Position numbers and translations under genes: made by a program
NCBI RefSeq assembly: GCF_000960765.1
Contig: NZ_JYNH01000027.1
Location: 1-39,570, forward strand
Direction of reading: 5' to 3'
Length of the DNA: 39,570 bases
Source of the DNA: Desulfosporosinus sp. I2
GTDB lineage: Bacteria; Bacillota; Desulfitobacteriia; Desulfitobacteriales; Desulfitobacteriaceae
The notes under the pieces: model-generated
The model's database searches: none
What the model was told of the DNA's origin: nothing
The model's input: the letters and a program-made list of their open reading frames with translations, nothing else
Shown here: positions 1 through 9,271 of the stretch, one piece after another
Layout of the letters: each line of letters starts with the position of its first letter
Numbering within the stretch: the first letter of the stretch is position 1

Positions 1-1
1 A

Positions 2-2638
2 ACCCTTGAAGAAATATTACAAAGGGGTCTACAATCTAGCCCGATTGGACAATGTCTTGTAGAGCGCAGTGTGGCGGGCTGGAAGGAAATTGAGTATGAG
101 GTTATGCGAGACGACGCGGATAACTGTATTACGATTTGCAACATGGAAAATATTGATCCGGTTGGAATTCATACCGGGGATAGTATCGTAGTCGCACCGT
201 CCCAAACGTTAACGGATGTTGAATATCAGATGCTACGGGCGTCATCCTTAAAAATCATTCGTGCTTTGGGGGTCAATGGGGGCTGTAATGTCCAATTCGC
301 CTTAAATCCAACCAGTCGGGAATATGTTGTCATTGAAGTTAACCCACGGGTCAGTCGTTCCAGTGCACTTGCATCTAAAGCCACAGGATACCCTATTGCC
401 AAAATGGCCGCCTTGCTGTCTGTAGGATTTACTCTTCCAGAATTGACAAATCCAGTGACCGGGAATACCAGTGCCTGTTTTGAGCCAGCTCTAGATTATG
501 TCGTGGTCAAGTTTCCTCGTTGGCCGTTTGACAAGTTTCCTGCCGCGGACCACCGTCTTGGCACGCAAATGAAAGCGACCGGAGAAGTCATGGCTATGGA
601 ACGGACTTTAGAAGGAGCCTTGTTGAAAGCGGCACGTTCCTTAGAAATTGGAAGTGTGGGACTTCGGATCAAGGCCTCAGGTGGATGGACAGAGATGGAG
701 ATTGAGGATAAGCTAGTTCGAACGGATCATGAGCGTTTTTTTGCGGTGGCTGAAGCGTTTCGCCGGGATTGGACAATTCTTGAAGTTCAAATGCTAACCC
801 AAATTGACCCTTTCTATTTATCTAAAATCAAAGACTTAGTTTCTCTTGAACAGCGGTTGCAGAGGGAGGAGTTAAGCCCTGAGTTACTGCGGTTTGCCAA
901 AGTTCAAGGATTTTCGGACTTAGCGGTAGCGAAGCTTTCCGGGTGTTCGGAAGAGGCCGTGCGTGACATGCGTATAACCTTCGGAGTCATTCCTGTCTAT
1001 AAGACCGTGGATACTTGTGCGGCAGAGTTTGCCTCAGCAACTCCTTATTACTATTCTAGTTATGAAGAGGAAGATGAGGTTTCAATAAGTACGGGCGCTA
1101 AAGTCGTTGTCTTAGGCTCGGGCCCAATCCGAATTGGGCAAGGGATAGAATTTGATTATTGCTCTGTTCATGCCCTGGCTGCTTTACAAGCAGCGGCAGT
1201 GGAAGCCATTATGATTAATAATAACCCTGAAACTGTATCCACTGATTTTGATACTGCCGACAAGTTATATTTTGAGCCCTTAACGGTGGAAGACGTGCTT
1301 CATGTTTTGGATAAAGAAAAAGCGGATGGGGTATTAGTCCAATTCGGAGGGCAAACGGCCATTAATTTAGCGGGTCGCCTAAGTCTTGCTGGCATACGAA
1401 TCTTAGGCACGTCGGTCGACGCGATTGATTTAGCAGAAGATCGTGAACGTTTTGCCCAGCTCTTAGGCCAACTCGGAATTCCTCAATCCGAAGGGAGAAG
1501 TGTAACATCCGTTGCTCAAGCCAAAAGAGTAGCTGAGGAACTTGAATTTCCGATGATCGTTCGTCCTTCCTACGTCATTGGAGGACGTGCTATGCAAGTT
1601 GTCGAAACTCTCGAGGAACTTGAAGATTATTTGAGAAGGGCCATTCACCTCTCTGAAGAGCATCCAATTTTGGTGGATAGGTACTTAGAAGGAAAAGAAG
1701 TAGAAGTGGATGCTGTTTCGGATGGAGAAACAACTGTGATCGCGGGTATTATGGAGCACATTGAGCGTGCGGGAGTCCACTCAGGGGACAGTTTGGCGGT
1801 TTATCCGCCCCAAAGTTTAACCCCTGCTGAAATAGAACAAATTCAGGATTTTACCTGTCGTCTTGCCGAGGGAATCGGTATCAAAGGGCTTATAAATATT
1901 CAATATGTCGTAGTGCGAGGCAAAGTATATGTGCTTGAAGTAAACCCCAGGGCGAGCCGTACAGTGCCTATCCTTTCTAAGGTCACGGGAATCCCTTTAG
2001 TAAACTTGGCAGTTCAGGTTTCCCTAGGTAAAACCTTGAAGGAGATGGGATACACCCATGGGCTCGCTCCCGAGGTACCGTTCGTCGTCGTAAAGGCTCC
2101 GGTTTTTTCTTTTGAAAAATTGACTAAAGTTGAAACTTCTCTGGGACCGGAAATGAAATCGACCGGTGAAGTCTTAGGGATGGACACTCAATTTGGACAC
2201 GCTTTGGCCAAAGCGTTTGCGGCCTCAAATATTCCGCTCCCCAACGACGGCAACATCTTAGTTTCTGTGGCGGAAAAGGATCGCCCAGAAGCCATCACCC
2301 TAGCCCGCCAACTCGCTCAGTTAGGGTTTGGAGTCAAGGGAACTGGAGACACGGCTAAGGCTTTAGCCTTGTGTGGGGTAGAGGTTGAAGAGGTCAGTGA
2401 ATCCAGCGAGGCCCTTCAAGAGGCCATTCGGCAACGGAAATTTTCCTTTATTCTCAGTACTCCCACCAAAGGAGTTCCGGAGAGGACTGGTTATTTATTA
2501 AGAAGATTAGCGGCGGAACACGGAGTTCCCTGCTTCACATCGATGGATACGGCTAAAGCAGTCGTTCGGGCCTTATATGAAATTCGAAGCCATACCACTC
2601 CCCAGGTGCTTTCGTTACAGGAGTATCTGGCCTTGTAG
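2..2638 (+). CDS. carB: Carbamoyl-phosphate synthase large subunit, 5' end outside window
   Basis: Large, ammonia-using subunit of carbamoyl phosphate synthase, which makes carbamoyl phosphate for arginine and pyrimidine synthesis together with the glutaminase subunit CarA. The frame is open from base 2, so the GTG at 71 is internal. About 878 residues are visible against roughly 1070 for the family, so about 190 N-terminal residues lie upstream of the window. Seen in order: the end of the first ATP-grasp domain ([25 protein letters not shown]), the oligomerisation domain, the second ATP-grasp domain ([45 protein letters not shown]) and the C-terminal regulatory MGS-like domain. The stop is TAG. 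It is followed downstream by argF, argG and argH, so the arginine pathway is clustered. Identification is secure. Confidence 0.97.
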   Translation, partial: TLEEILQRGLQSSPIGQCLVERSVAGWKEIEYEVMRDDADNCITICNMENIDPVGIHTGDSIVVAPSQTLTDVEYQMLRASSLKIIRALGVNGGCNVQFALNPTSREYVVIEVNPRVSRSSALASKATGYPIAKMAALLSVGFTLPELTNPVTGNTSACFEPALDYVVVKFPRWPFDKFPAADHRLGTQMKATGEVMAMERTLEGALLKAARSLEIGSVGLRIKASGGWTEMEIEDKLVRTDHERFFAVAEAFRRDWTILEVQMLTQIDPFYLSKIKDLVSLEQRLQREELSPELLRFAKVQGFSDLAVAKLSGCSEEAVRDMRITFGVIPVYKTVDTCAAEFASATPYYYSSYEEEDEVSISTGAKVVVLGSGPIRIGQGIEFDYCSVHALAALQAAAVEAIMINNNPETVSTDFDTADKLYFEPLTVEDVLHVLDKEKADGVLVQFGGQTAINLAGRLSLAGIRILGTSVDAIDLAEDRERFAQLLGQLGIPQSEGRSVTSVAQAKRVAEELEFPMIVRPSYVIGGRAMQVVETLEELEDYLRRAIHLSEEHPILVDRYLEGKEVEVDAVSDGETTVIAGIMEHIERAGVHSGDSLAVYPPQSLTPAEIEQIQDFTCRLAEGIGIKGLINIQYVVVRGKVYVLEVNPRASRTVPILSKVTGIPLVNLAVQVSLGKTLKEMGYTHGLAPEVPFVVVKAPVFSFEKLTKVETSLGPEMKSTGEVLGMDTQFGHALAKAFAASNIPLPNDGNILVSVAEKDRPEAITLARQLAQLGFGVKGTGDTAKALALCGVEVEEVSESSEALQEAIRQRKFSFILSTPTKGVPERTGYLLRRLAAEHGVPCFTSMDTAKAVVRALYEIRSHTTPQVLSLQEYLAL

Positions 2639-2669
2639 AAGGAAAGATTTTTTTGAACAAAGGGGACTG

Positions 2670-2789
2670 AAGGGGGTAATTTCAAAGTTAAAATCTATTC
2701 TGAATGAGATCGATGAAAACGCTTTTGTTACCATTAGTAGCGTGCATGAAGTTATGGGCGGTCGGTTTAAAAAGAGGGCTATTCATTAA
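2670..2789 (+). pseudogene. Remnant of a YitT/DUF2179-type membrane protein C-terminus
   Basis: About 37 codons remain just after carB. The stretch contains [20 protein letters not shown] followed by [10 protein letters not shown], which resembles the C-terminal DUF2179 domain of YitT-family membrane proteins (typical pattern: K..I.EID..AFV....VHEV.G.GF). The membrane half is missing, and the open frame only continues upstream by running out of frame through the end of carB. No ribosome binding site or start fits. I read it as a deletion relic. It could be chance, but the match to the VHEV.G motif is good. Confidence 0.45.
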
Positions 2790-2818
2790 TGGGTCGTATT
2801 AATAAAGTTGAGGATGAA

Positions 2819-2855
2819 AAAACTCCTGCTCGATAATTCGTCGAGCGGGAGTTTT
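2819..2855. terminator. Bidirectional intrinsic terminator
   Basis: The 15-base arms AAAACTCCTGCTCGA and TCGAGCGGGAGTTTT pair with one G-U wobble around a 7-base loop. A-runs and T-runs flank both ends, so it can terminate carB-side transcription on the plus strand and the zinc-ribbon remnant on the minus strand. Confidence 0.75.
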
Positions 2856-2862
2856 AAAGTTG

Positions 2863-3171
2863 CTAAATGGGTGAAAGCTTCGTTCCACATTTTGGACAAT
2901 ATGCCGTCCCTGCATTTGCTCTTCCACATGAGGGGCAATATTGGGGCGTTTCTGTAGGGGAATTTGGCAAAGGCTCTTCAGGTTCAGATTTTTTTAAGGA
3001 TATCTTGGGCTCTTCGGATTGAAGGCCTACATTAGATCGATGTTCAGCGGGAGGGTCATTAACGTCCTGGGAGGAAGTGAATGGCAGAGTTGGGATGGGG
3101 GTTTGTGTTTCAGGACAGGGTTTTGTAGAATAGGTAGTAGTACGGAAGAAAACAAGAGTTTTGCTATTGAA
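2863..3171 (-). pseudogene. Zinc-ribbon protein remnant without a start codon
   Basis: On the minus strand an open frame ends in a clear double zinc ribbon: QYCPSCGRANAGTAYCPKCG then TKLSPI and a TAG stop. Upstream it reads a proline/serine/glutamate-rich linker (PCPETQTPIPTLPF and onward), typical of small zinc-ribbon proteins in Firmicutes. There is no ATG, GTG or TTG upstream of the linker before the in-frame stop near 3172, which lies inside the argF promoter. The 5' end therefore seems to have been lost. An undetected frameshift is the alternative. Confidence 0.45.
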
Positions 3172-3201
3172 TTATTATGCATATGAATGTATAATAATTC
3201 A
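3167..3201 (+). promoter_or_regulatory. argF promoter overlaid by two ARG boxes
   Basis: A sigma-A promoter reads TTGAAT (3167-3172), 17 bases, TATAAT (3190-3195). Two ARG-box-like palindromes cover it: TGAATTATTATGCA at 3168-3181 and TGTATAATAATTCA at 3188-3201. Each has one mismatch to TGAAT-N4-ATTCA, and their starts are 20 bases apart. The first covers the -35 and the second the -10, so an ArgR/AhrC-type repressor would block polymerase. The operator role is inferred from the known consensus. Confidence 0.7.
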
Positions 3202-3221
3202 TATTAAAGGAGTGGGTAACG

Positions 3222-4166
3222 ATGGCAAATATTGATCAAACTATTTTTAAAGGACGAGACTTTATTTCGCTTCATGACTTTTCTCAAGATGAATTAAACT
3301 GCATTATCGATGTAGCTAGGGAGCTTAAAGTAGATCAAAAAGCGGGACGCCCTCGTCAAGTGCTTCAAGATAAGACTTTAGGAATGATTTTTACCAAGTC
3401 TTCAACTCGAACTAGGGTTTCGTTTGAAGTTGGAATGTATCAATTGGGGGGGCATGCCCTCTTTCTGAGCGGTCGAGATATCCAACTGGGGAGAGGGGAA
3501 ACCATTGCCGATACAGCCCGTGTCCTTTCACGGATGGTAGATGGGATTATGATTAGAACCTTTAGCCATCAAGAGGTCTTAGACTTAGCGGAATTCTCGA
3601 CGATTCCTATCATCAATGGACTTACGGATCTGTTACATCCCTGTCAGGTATTGGCTGATCTTATGACTATTCAGGAGCATAAAGGACGTCTATCCGGTTT
3701 AAAGCTGGCCTACGTAGGTGATGGAAATAACATGGCCCATTCGCTGATGTTTGGCGGAGCAAAAATGGGATTGCATGTGGTAATCGCTTCTCCGCCTGGA
3801 TATAAGCCAGATCCCAAGATAGTCGCACTGGCTCAGGCAGATGCCAAAAATAACGGTGGATTTGTAGAAGTGGTGGATGATCCTATGGAGGCAGTAAAAG
3901 GTGCAGATGTTCTTTACACTGATGTATGGGCAAGTATGGGTCAAGAAGAAGAAGCCCAAATAAGAATGGCAGCCTTTAAAGGGTATCAGATTAATTCGAA
4001 CGCTTTGAAATTAGCGAACCCTTCAGCCATTGTACTTCATTGTCTTCCGGCTCACCGTGGGGAAGAGATTACCGAGGATGTGATAGAGGGGGCCCAGTCA
4101 GTCGTCTTTGATGAGGCAGAAAATCGTCTGCACGCCCAAAAGGCGATTATGGCTTTAACGATGTAG
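3222..4166 (+). CDS. argF: Ornithine carbamoyltransferase
   Basis: Converts ornithine and carbamoyl phosphate to citrulline in the cytosol, using the product of the upstream carB. It has 314 residues, the normal size. The carbamoyl phosphate-binding motif SSTRTR is at about residues 60-65, HPCQ is near residue 131, and the ornithine-side motif HCLPAHRGEE lies near the C-terminus. AAAGGAG at 3206-3212 sits 9 bases before the ATG, which fixes the start. The predicted transcript start near 3202 gives a very short leader. Two ARG boxes over the promoter indicate arginine repression. Identification is secure. Confidence 0.97.
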   Translation: MANIDQTIFKGRDFISLHDFSQDELNCIIDVARELKVDQKAGRPRQVLQDKTLGMIFTKSSTRTRVSFEVGMYQLGGHALFLSGRDIQLGRGETIADTARVLSRMVDGIMIRTFSHQEVLDLAEFSTIPIINGLTDLLHPCQVLADLMTIQEHKGRLSGLKLAYVGDGNNMAHSLMFGGAKMGLHVVIASPPGYKPDPKIVALAQADAKNNGGFVEVVDDPMEAVKGADVLYTDVWASMGQEEEAQIRMAAFKGYQINSNALKLANPSAIVLHCLPAHRGEEITEDVIEGAQSVVFDEAENRLHAQKAIMALTM

Positions 4167-4271
4167 TAGCTTAAAGTGAGTGAAATATGACGAGAAATTA
4201 TCTTGTGATACGATGAGGATTACGACGAAGAGGGATTGGCATTTCATTTGTTGAATATACGCAAGTCGAGT

Positions 4272-4302
4272 ATGCAAGTCAAGAACCGTCCCCAACTTGC
4301 AT
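4272..4302. repeat. REP-like palindrome between argF and argG
   Basis: The arms ATGCAAGT (4272-4279) and ACTTGCAT (4295-4302) enclose a loop with AAGAACCGTCCCC, which is GGGGACGGTTCTT on the other strand. An extra GCAAGTC copy lies just upstream at 4261. The layout resembles the palindrome at 25042-25088 (GGGGACAGGTGCA). Both look like members of the short REP-like palindromes common in clostridial intergenic regions. Confidence 0.45.
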
Positions 4303-4349
4303 GACTTTAGTAAGGTAGCTGAAATCATTTAAAAAGAGGGAGATTTATT

Positions 4350-5561
4350 ATGAAAAAAGTAGTATTAGCTTATTCCGGTGGTTTGGATACGTCGATTATT
4401 ATACCCTGGCTCAAAGAAACATATGGGTATGAAGTCATTGCTATGGCTGCAGATCTTGGTCAGGGGGAAGAGTTAGCTCCTCTGCAGGAAAAAGCCATTA
4501 AAAGTGGTGCGAGTAAACTGTATATTGAAGATTTAAGAGAAGAGTTTGTATCGGAATTTATCTTTCAGACGTTAAAAGCGGGAGCGGTTTATGAAGGAAA
4601 GTATCTTTTGGGAACTTCCTTTGCTCGTCCACTAATTGCTCGGCGTTTAGTAGAGATCGCGGAAAAAGAGGGGGCAGTTGCGGTTGCTCATGGCGCGACT
4701 GGCAAAGGAAATGACCAAGTGCGTTTCGAGCTTAGTGTTAAAGCCTTGAATCCAGACCTAGAAATCATTGCACCCTGGCGGATATGGGATCTCAAGTCTC
4801 GCGAGGATTGCATCGATTATGCTGCTGCACGTGGAATTCCTGTTCCGGTGACTAAAGATCGTCCCTATAGTATGGATCGCAACCTCTGGCATTTAAGTCA
4901 TGAAGGAGGAGACCTAGAAAATCCATGGAATGAACCTAAACGAGATTTATTCCTAATGGGTGTTTCTCCAGAAGATGCACCTGATGAGGCTACCTACTTA
5001 GAGCTGGGCTTTGAACAAGGGATACCCACCTCGTTGAACGGTCATAAAATTGCCCCCGTGGCCCTGTTAGAAGCTCTTAACGAATTAGGTGGGAAAAATG
5101 GGGTTGGGATCGTTGATATGGTGGAGAACCGCTTAGTAGGGATGAAATCTCGTGGCGTCTATGAGACCCCAGGGGGAACGATCCTTTATATGGCGCACCA
5201 AGCTTTAGAACATCTCACCCTCGATCGCCTTACGCTCCATTATAAAGAACAAATTGCCTTGAAATATGCCGAGATTGTTTACGATGGAGTATGGTACTCA
5301 CCACTTCGTGAGGGGTTAGATGCCTTTGTTAATGTAACTCAGAAAAATGTCACGGGTACGGTACGCGTAAAATTATATAAAGGAAATTGTTCCTTAGCGG
5401 GCACAAAATCACCCTACTCCCTCTATAATGAAGCTTATGCTACCTTTGGTGAAGATGGGGTATATGACCAAAAGGATGCCGGCGGATTTATTAACCTTTT
5501 CGGGCTTCCGTTAAAAGTAAGAGCATTAATGGAGAAAGAATCAGGGTTGCGCAGCAAATAG
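4350..5561 (+). CDS. argG: Argininosuccinate synthase
   Basis: Condenses citrulline with aspartate using ATP to form argininosuccinate. It has 403 residues, as expected. The N-terminal PP-loop ATP site is [11 protein letters not shown] at residues 7-17. [13 protein letters not shown] and [16 protein letters not shown] are typical family segments. The ATG is preceded by AGAGGGAG at a good distance. It is separated from argF by a 183-base gap with a REP-like palindrome and is followed by its own terminator at 5659, so argF, argG and argH may be separate transcripts. I did not see a convincing ARG box directly upstream. Confidence 0.97.
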   Translation: MKKVVLAYSGGLDTSIIIPWLKETYGYEVIAMAADLGQGEELAPLQEKAIKSGASKLYIEDLREEFVSEFIFQTLKAGAVYEGKYLLGTSFARPLIARRLVEIAEKEGAVAVAHGATGKGNDQVRFELSVKALNPDLEIIAPWRIWDLKSREDCIDYAAARGIPVPVTKDRPYSMDRNLWHLSHEGGDLENPWNEPKRDLFLMGVSPEDAPDEATYLELGFEQGIPTSLNGHKIAPVALLEALNELGGKNGVGIVDMVENRLVGMKSRGVYETPGGTILYMAHQALEHLTLDRLTLHYKEQIALKYAEIVYDGVWYSPLREGLDAFVNVTQKNVTGTVRVKLYKGNCSLAGTKSPYSLYNEAYATFGEDGVYDQKDAGGFINLFGLPLKVRALMEKESGLRSK

Positions 5562-5658
5562 TAGGATCAGATAATAAAAATCGAAACAATAAGTCGTGGT
5601 AAACTTAGAGAATTCAGACAAGCTAAACAAATATTTGATAAAATAAGCTATGCAAGAT

Positions 5659-5683
5659 AAGCGCCGACACCCGGCGCTTTCTT
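5659..5683 (+). terminator. Intrinsic terminator after argG
   Basis: AAGCGCCG and CGGCGCTT form an 8-bp stem with a 5-base loop, followed by TTTCTTCT. It lies about 100 bases after argG and before argH. Confidence 0.75.
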
Positions 5684-5886
5684 CTCACTGCAGATTCCGA
5701 GTCGCTATAGTACTGTTAAATGAGGCGAATTGGAACGATAACCATAATCCAAATACAACTGATTAAGTCATTCCAATAACTAGGACTAGGAGGTACCAGA
5801 TTAGCAAATCGTTAAGATGTTTCTATAAAATGACGGTTTGGGAAAAGGGTTGCTCGAAAAGATTTTACTTGAAAGGACGATGTAAC

Positions 5887-7269
5887 GTGAAGCTCTGGGG
5901 TGGACGTTTTGAAAAGACTACGGATGCATTGGTGGAAGATTTTCATTCCTCAATACGTTTCGATCAACGCTTATACAAACAAGATATTCAAGGGAGCATA
6001 GCCCATGCCAGAATGCTCGGTAGTGTCGGGGTTATCTCTGAAAAGGAAGCAAACGAGTTGATTGAGGGTCTTGCTGGGATATTTGAGGATATCCAAGCGG
6101 GAAAGGTAGAGTTCGAGATTGGCGCTGAAGATATACATATGAATGTTGAGAAGCTCTTAACCGAGCGGATTGGTCAGGTAGGAAAAAAACTTCATACCGG
6201 GCGAAGCCGCAATGACCAAGTCGCTTTAGATCTTAGGCTTTATTTGAGAGCGGAAATCGATCAAACGAAGGTTCTAATAGAGCGCCTAATTCATACACTT
6301 CTTAATTTGGGAGAAGAACATCTTGAAACATGGATGCCTGGCTACACACATATGCAGAAGGCACAACCGATCACCATGGCCCATCACATGATGGCTTATG
6401 TTCAAATGTTTTTGCGAGACCTTGATCGACTCAAAGATACCCGTAAACGCTTGAATCTCTCTCCTCTCGGTTCAGGGGCCATGGCTGGAACCACGTTCCC
6501 CCTCGACAGAGAGAAGGCCGCTTTGGAACTAGAATTTGATGGTGTAACCTTAAACAGCATAGACGGAGTGAGTGATCGAGATTTTGCCCTTGAATTTCTA
6601 TCAGCTGCAGCTATTCTGATGATGCATCTAAGCAGAATGTGTGAGGAGCTCGTCCTCTGGTCCAGTGGGGAATTTCAGTTTATCACTATGGATGATGCCT
6701 ATTCTACCGGATCAAGCATCATGCCTCAAAAGAAAAACCCTGATGTTGCAGAATTAGTGAGGGGAAAGACGGGGCGTGTTTATGGGGATTTGATGGCCTT
6801 ATTAACCGTTATGAAGGGACTTCCGCTTGCTTATAATAAAGATATGCAAGAGGATAAAGAACAGGTTTTTGATGCAGTGGACACAATTCAGAAATGCTTA
6901 CTAGTAGTGGAACCCATGTTAAGAACCATGCAGGTTCATCGGGAGACGTTGTCCCGTGGGGCAAAAGGTGGCTTTACGAACGCAACAGATCTCGCGGATT
7001 ACCTAGCCAAGAAAGGCTTACCCTTTCGAGAAGCCCACGAGCTAGTTGGGCGGATTGTTTTACACTGCAGTAAACAGGGAATTGGGTTGGAAGACTTAAA
7101 TTTAAGTGATTATCAGGCACTTTCCCCGATTTTTGAAGCAGATTTGTTTGAAGCCATAGGTATCGAATTTTGTGTAAGGGCCCGTAAGATTAAAGGGGGG
7201 CCTTCCCCCGAAACCGTTGCCCAAGGAATCCAATTAAGTCGCCAAGTATTGGAAAATTTAAGTTGGTAA
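5887..7269 (+). CDS. argH: Argininosuccinate lyase
   Basis: Splits argininosuccinate into arginine and fumarate, the last step of arginine synthesis. The start chosen is the GTG at 5887, giving VKLWGGRFEKTTD, the standard N-terminus of the family; AAAGGACG lies upstream at normal spacing. An in-frame ATG at 5830 would add 19 residues unlike any ArgH. From GTG the protein has 460 residues, the usual size. The fumarase/aspartase superfamily signature GSSIMPQKKNPD, carrying the catalytic serine loop, is present, as is HTGRSRNDQVALD. It forms a tetramer in this family. Identification is secure. Confidence 0.96.
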   Translation: MKLWGGRFEKTTDALVEDFHSSIRFDQRLYKQDIQGSIAHARMLGSVGVISEKEANELIEGLAGIFEDIQAGKVEFEIGAEDIHMNVEKLLTERIGQVGKKLHTGRSRNDQVALDLRLYLRAEIDQTKVLIERLIHTLLNLGEEHLETWMPGYTHMQKAQPITMAHHMMAYVQMFLRDLDRLKDTRKRLNLSPLGSGAMAGTTFPLDREKAALELEFDGVTLNSIDGVSDRDFALEFLSAAAILMMHLSRMCEELVLWSSGEFQFITMDDAYSTGSSIMPQKKNPDVAELVRGKTGRVYGDLMALLTVMKGLPLAYNKDMQEDKEQVFDAVDTIQKCLLVVEPMLRTMQVHRETLSRGAKGGFTNATDLADYLAKKGLPFREAHELVGRIVLHCSKQGIGLEDLNLSDYQALSPIFEADLFEAIGIEFCVRARKIKGGPSPETVAQGIQLSRQVLENLSW

Positions 7270-7414
7270 TCCACGCACTTGTTGGCAGAGTAACAAATTA
7301 CAGACAATTAATGACAAGAGCTTTTCGACGATTGTCGAATTAGCTGAATATAATGATAAATCATCAGAGTTATAGATAAAAGATTGTGGGCAGATAAAAA
7401 AATATAAAATTAAA

Positions 7415-7476
7415 GGCTAAATACCCGTATAGGGTTTAGCCAAAGTTTGTACCACACTATATTGGTGGCTTTTTCC
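7415..7476 (+). terminator. Stem-loops after argH, probable terminator
   Basis: GGCTAAA (7415-7421) pairs with TTTAGCC (7435-7441), with an inner CCC/GGG. A second, competing pairing of GCCAA (from 7438) with TTGGTGGC is followed by TTTTTCC near 7470. The T-run supports termination of argH. The competing stems could also form an attenuator, but no reading frame is seen between here and pncB. Confidence 0.45.
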
Positions 7477-7520
7477 TTGGAGGTTTTACAAAACACAGGA
7501 AAAACCTGTGTATAGTGTGG
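7452..7520. repeat. Nested inverted repeats in argH-pncB gap
   Basis: CCACACTATA (7452-7461) is the exact reverse complement of TATAGTGTGG (7511-7520). Inside it is a second perfect hairpin: ACACAGG (7493-7499), AAAAA, CCTGTGT (7505-7511). The outer right arm overlaps the first DnaA box at 7516. The function is unknown; it might be an operator or a structured RNA end. Confidence 0.6.
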
Positions 7521-7611
7521 ATAACTCTGTGGATAACATCCTAAAACAATCAATTTTGACGTGGATAAGTTAGGGATAGACGGTGGAAAACTGAAGGAGG
7601 CTTGTGGATAA
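7516..7611 (-). promoter_or_regulatory. Cluster of DnaA boxes
   Basis: Three perfect TGTGGATAA motifs (the complement of TTATCCACA) occur at 7516-7524, 7528-7536 and 7603-7611, and one single-mismatch copy CGTGGATAA at 7560-7568. All have the same orientation within 96 bases. No dnaA, dnaN or other origin gene is nearby, so this looks like a DnaA-binding cluster away from the origin (titration or transcription control) rather than oriC. The motif is established; the role is inference. Confidence 0.55.
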
Positions 7612-7657
7612 CTTCTAAAGAGGTTCGAGGAAATGCGACAATATCAATCAAAAAAAT

Positions 7658-7687
7658 CTAAAGGTGTTCCCTTTAGGTTTTTATTTT
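7658..7687 (+). terminator. Intrinsic terminator upstream of pncB
   Basis: CTAAAGG (7658-7664) and CCTTTAG (7670-7676) form a stem followed by GTTTTTATTTT. It lies 130 bases before pncB, so either an unannotated short transcript from the DnaA-box region ends here or it attenuates read-through into pncB. Confidence 0.65.
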
Positions 7688-7812
7688 AGGCATAAAGCAG
7701 GAAAATCCTACCGTGAGGTCGAAATTCTCACGCATGATTTCATCAAGATATTGCATGCTATAGATTATAGATGACAACATGATTTAAGCATAGTGTGAAG
7801 CGAGGCTATATA

Positions 7813-9270
7813 ATGGAAAATCAAACCATGTTAACAGATCTTTATCAATTAACGATGATGCAGGGTTATCTAGCCAACGGTTATCACAACAAGGAAGCAG
7901 TTTTTGATGTCTTCTTTCGTGAGCTACCATTTAAAGGAGGGTATGCTTTAGCTGCAGGACTTGAACAAGTCGTTGAATATATCGAAAATCTCTCTTTTTG
8001 TGAAGAAGATTTGGCGTATTTGAGAAGCCTAAACCTGTTTACTGAGGAATTTATTGAAGAACTGCAAAACTTTCATTTTACAGGGGAAATAGATGCTGTA
8101 CCAGAAGGGTCCGTAGTTTTCCCTTATGAACCACTGATTCGGGTAAAAGGACGAATTTTTGAAGCACAGCTCCTTGAAACCACCATTCTGAATTTAGTCA
8201 ACTTCGAGACTCTAATTGCTACAAAAGCTTCACGGGTGGTTACAGCCACAGAGGGCGGTGCGGTCATGGAGTTTGGTCTGCGCAGAGCGCAAGGACCGGA
8301 CGCCGGAATTTTAGGAGCACGAGCTGCCTTTATCGGAGGATGTCAATCAACGTCCAATGTTTTAGCCGGCAAACGCTACAAAATCCCTGTTTCGGGGACT
8401 CAAGCGCATAGCTGGATCCAATGCTTTCCCTCAGAGTTGGAGGCATTTCGCGCATATGCACGTACTTTTCCAGATCGATGTTTGCTGCTTGTCGATACCT
8501 ATAGTGTTTTAAAGTCAGGGGTGCCGAATGCGATAACGGTTGGACTTGAGCTAGAAGCAGAAGGCTATCATTTCCAAGGAATTCGTTTAGACAGCGGAGA
8601 CTTAACCTATTTGTCTAGAGAGGCCCGACGGATGCTGGATGATGCTGGACTTACACGTTCAATTATTGTGGCCTCAAATGATCTAGATGAAGAAACTATC
8701 TTTGCCATTCGAGCACAAGGTGCAGCAATCGATTCTTGGGGGGTTGGCACAAATCTCATTACATCCAAAGATTGGCCTTCCTTAGGAGGAGTTTACAAGC
8801 TAGCTGCTGAGGGAGAAAAGGGGGTTTTTCATCCACGACTTAAGGTTTCAGAAAACATCTCCAAGATTACTAACCCCGGCATCAAAAAAGTCGTGCGTTT
8901 CTACGATCGAGCCGGAAAGGCCATGGCAGATCTTATCGCACTGGAGGATGAAGTTTTCGCAGAAGGGAAACCGCTGACGATTTTTGATCCTATCCAAACG
9001 TGGAAAAGAAAAACGTTAACCAAGTTTAAGACCAAAGAACTCTTAACCCCAGTCTTTAGAGAGGGGAAACGAGTCTGTGAATTGCCAAATCTTAACGATA
9101 TTCAAACCTATGCCCGAAAGGAATTAGACACTTTCTGGGATGAAGTGAAGCGATTGACGAATCCGCACCGTTATATTGTGGATTTATCGACTGGTCTCTT
9201 TGATATGAAACAACAATTACTCTTAACCATTCATAACGATATTAAATCTAATAATCAAGGGGTGGACTAA
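7813..9270 (+). CDS. pncB: Nicotinate phosphoribosyltransferase
   Basis: Makes nicotinate mononucleotide from nicotinate and PRPP in the Preiss-Handler NAD salvage pathway. From the ATG at 7813 (MENQTMLTDLYQLTMMQGY) it has 485 residues, matching the family; a GTG 18 bases upstream is less likely because GCGAGG is then inside the gene. Visible motifs are EFGLRRAQGPDAG, the phosphohistidine segment SGTQAHSW and LDSGDL. One base separates its stop from the ATG of nadE, so the two are co-translated. The upstream region holds a terminator, nested inverted repeats and DnaA boxes. Control by NiaR is possible but I could not confirm an operator. Confidence 0.95.
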   Translation: MENQTMLTDLYQLTMMQGYLANGYHNKEAVFDVFFRELPFKGGYALAAGLEQVVEYIENLSFCEEDLAYLRSLNLFTEEFIEELQNFHFTGEIDAVPEGSVVFPYEPLIRVKGRIFEAQLLETTILNLVNFETLIATKASRVVTATEGGAVMEFGLRRAQGPDAGILGARAAFIGGCQSTSNVLAGKRYKIPVSGTQAHSWIQCFPSELEAFRAYARTFPDRCLLLVDTYSVLKSGVPNAITVGLELEAEGYHFQGIRLDSGDLTYLSREARRMLDDAGLTRSIIVASNDLDEETIFAIRAQGAAIDSWGVGTNLITSKDWPSLGGVYKLAAEGEKGVFHPRLKVSENISKITNPGIKKVVRFYDRAGKAMADLIALEDEVFAEGKPLTIFDPIQTWKRKTLTKFKTKELLTPVFREGKRVCELPNLNDIQTYARKELDTFWDEVKRLTNPHRYIVDLSTGLFDMKQQLLLTIHNDIKSNNQGVD

Positions 9271-9271
9271 A

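Noticed and set aside
4240-4270. Possible ARG box (TTGAATATACGCA) before argG
   Set aside because: Half-site spacing and right arm do not fit the TGAAT-N4-ATTCA pattern.
5830-5886. Longer argH starting at ATG 5830
   Set aside because: The extra 19 residues match no ArgH, and the GTG at 5887 has the proper ribosome binding site and family N-terminus.
7493-7511. NiaR operator for pncB
   Set aside because: The palindrome is real, but I cannot confirm it against the NiaR consensus from memory and it lies 300 bases upstream with a terminator in between.
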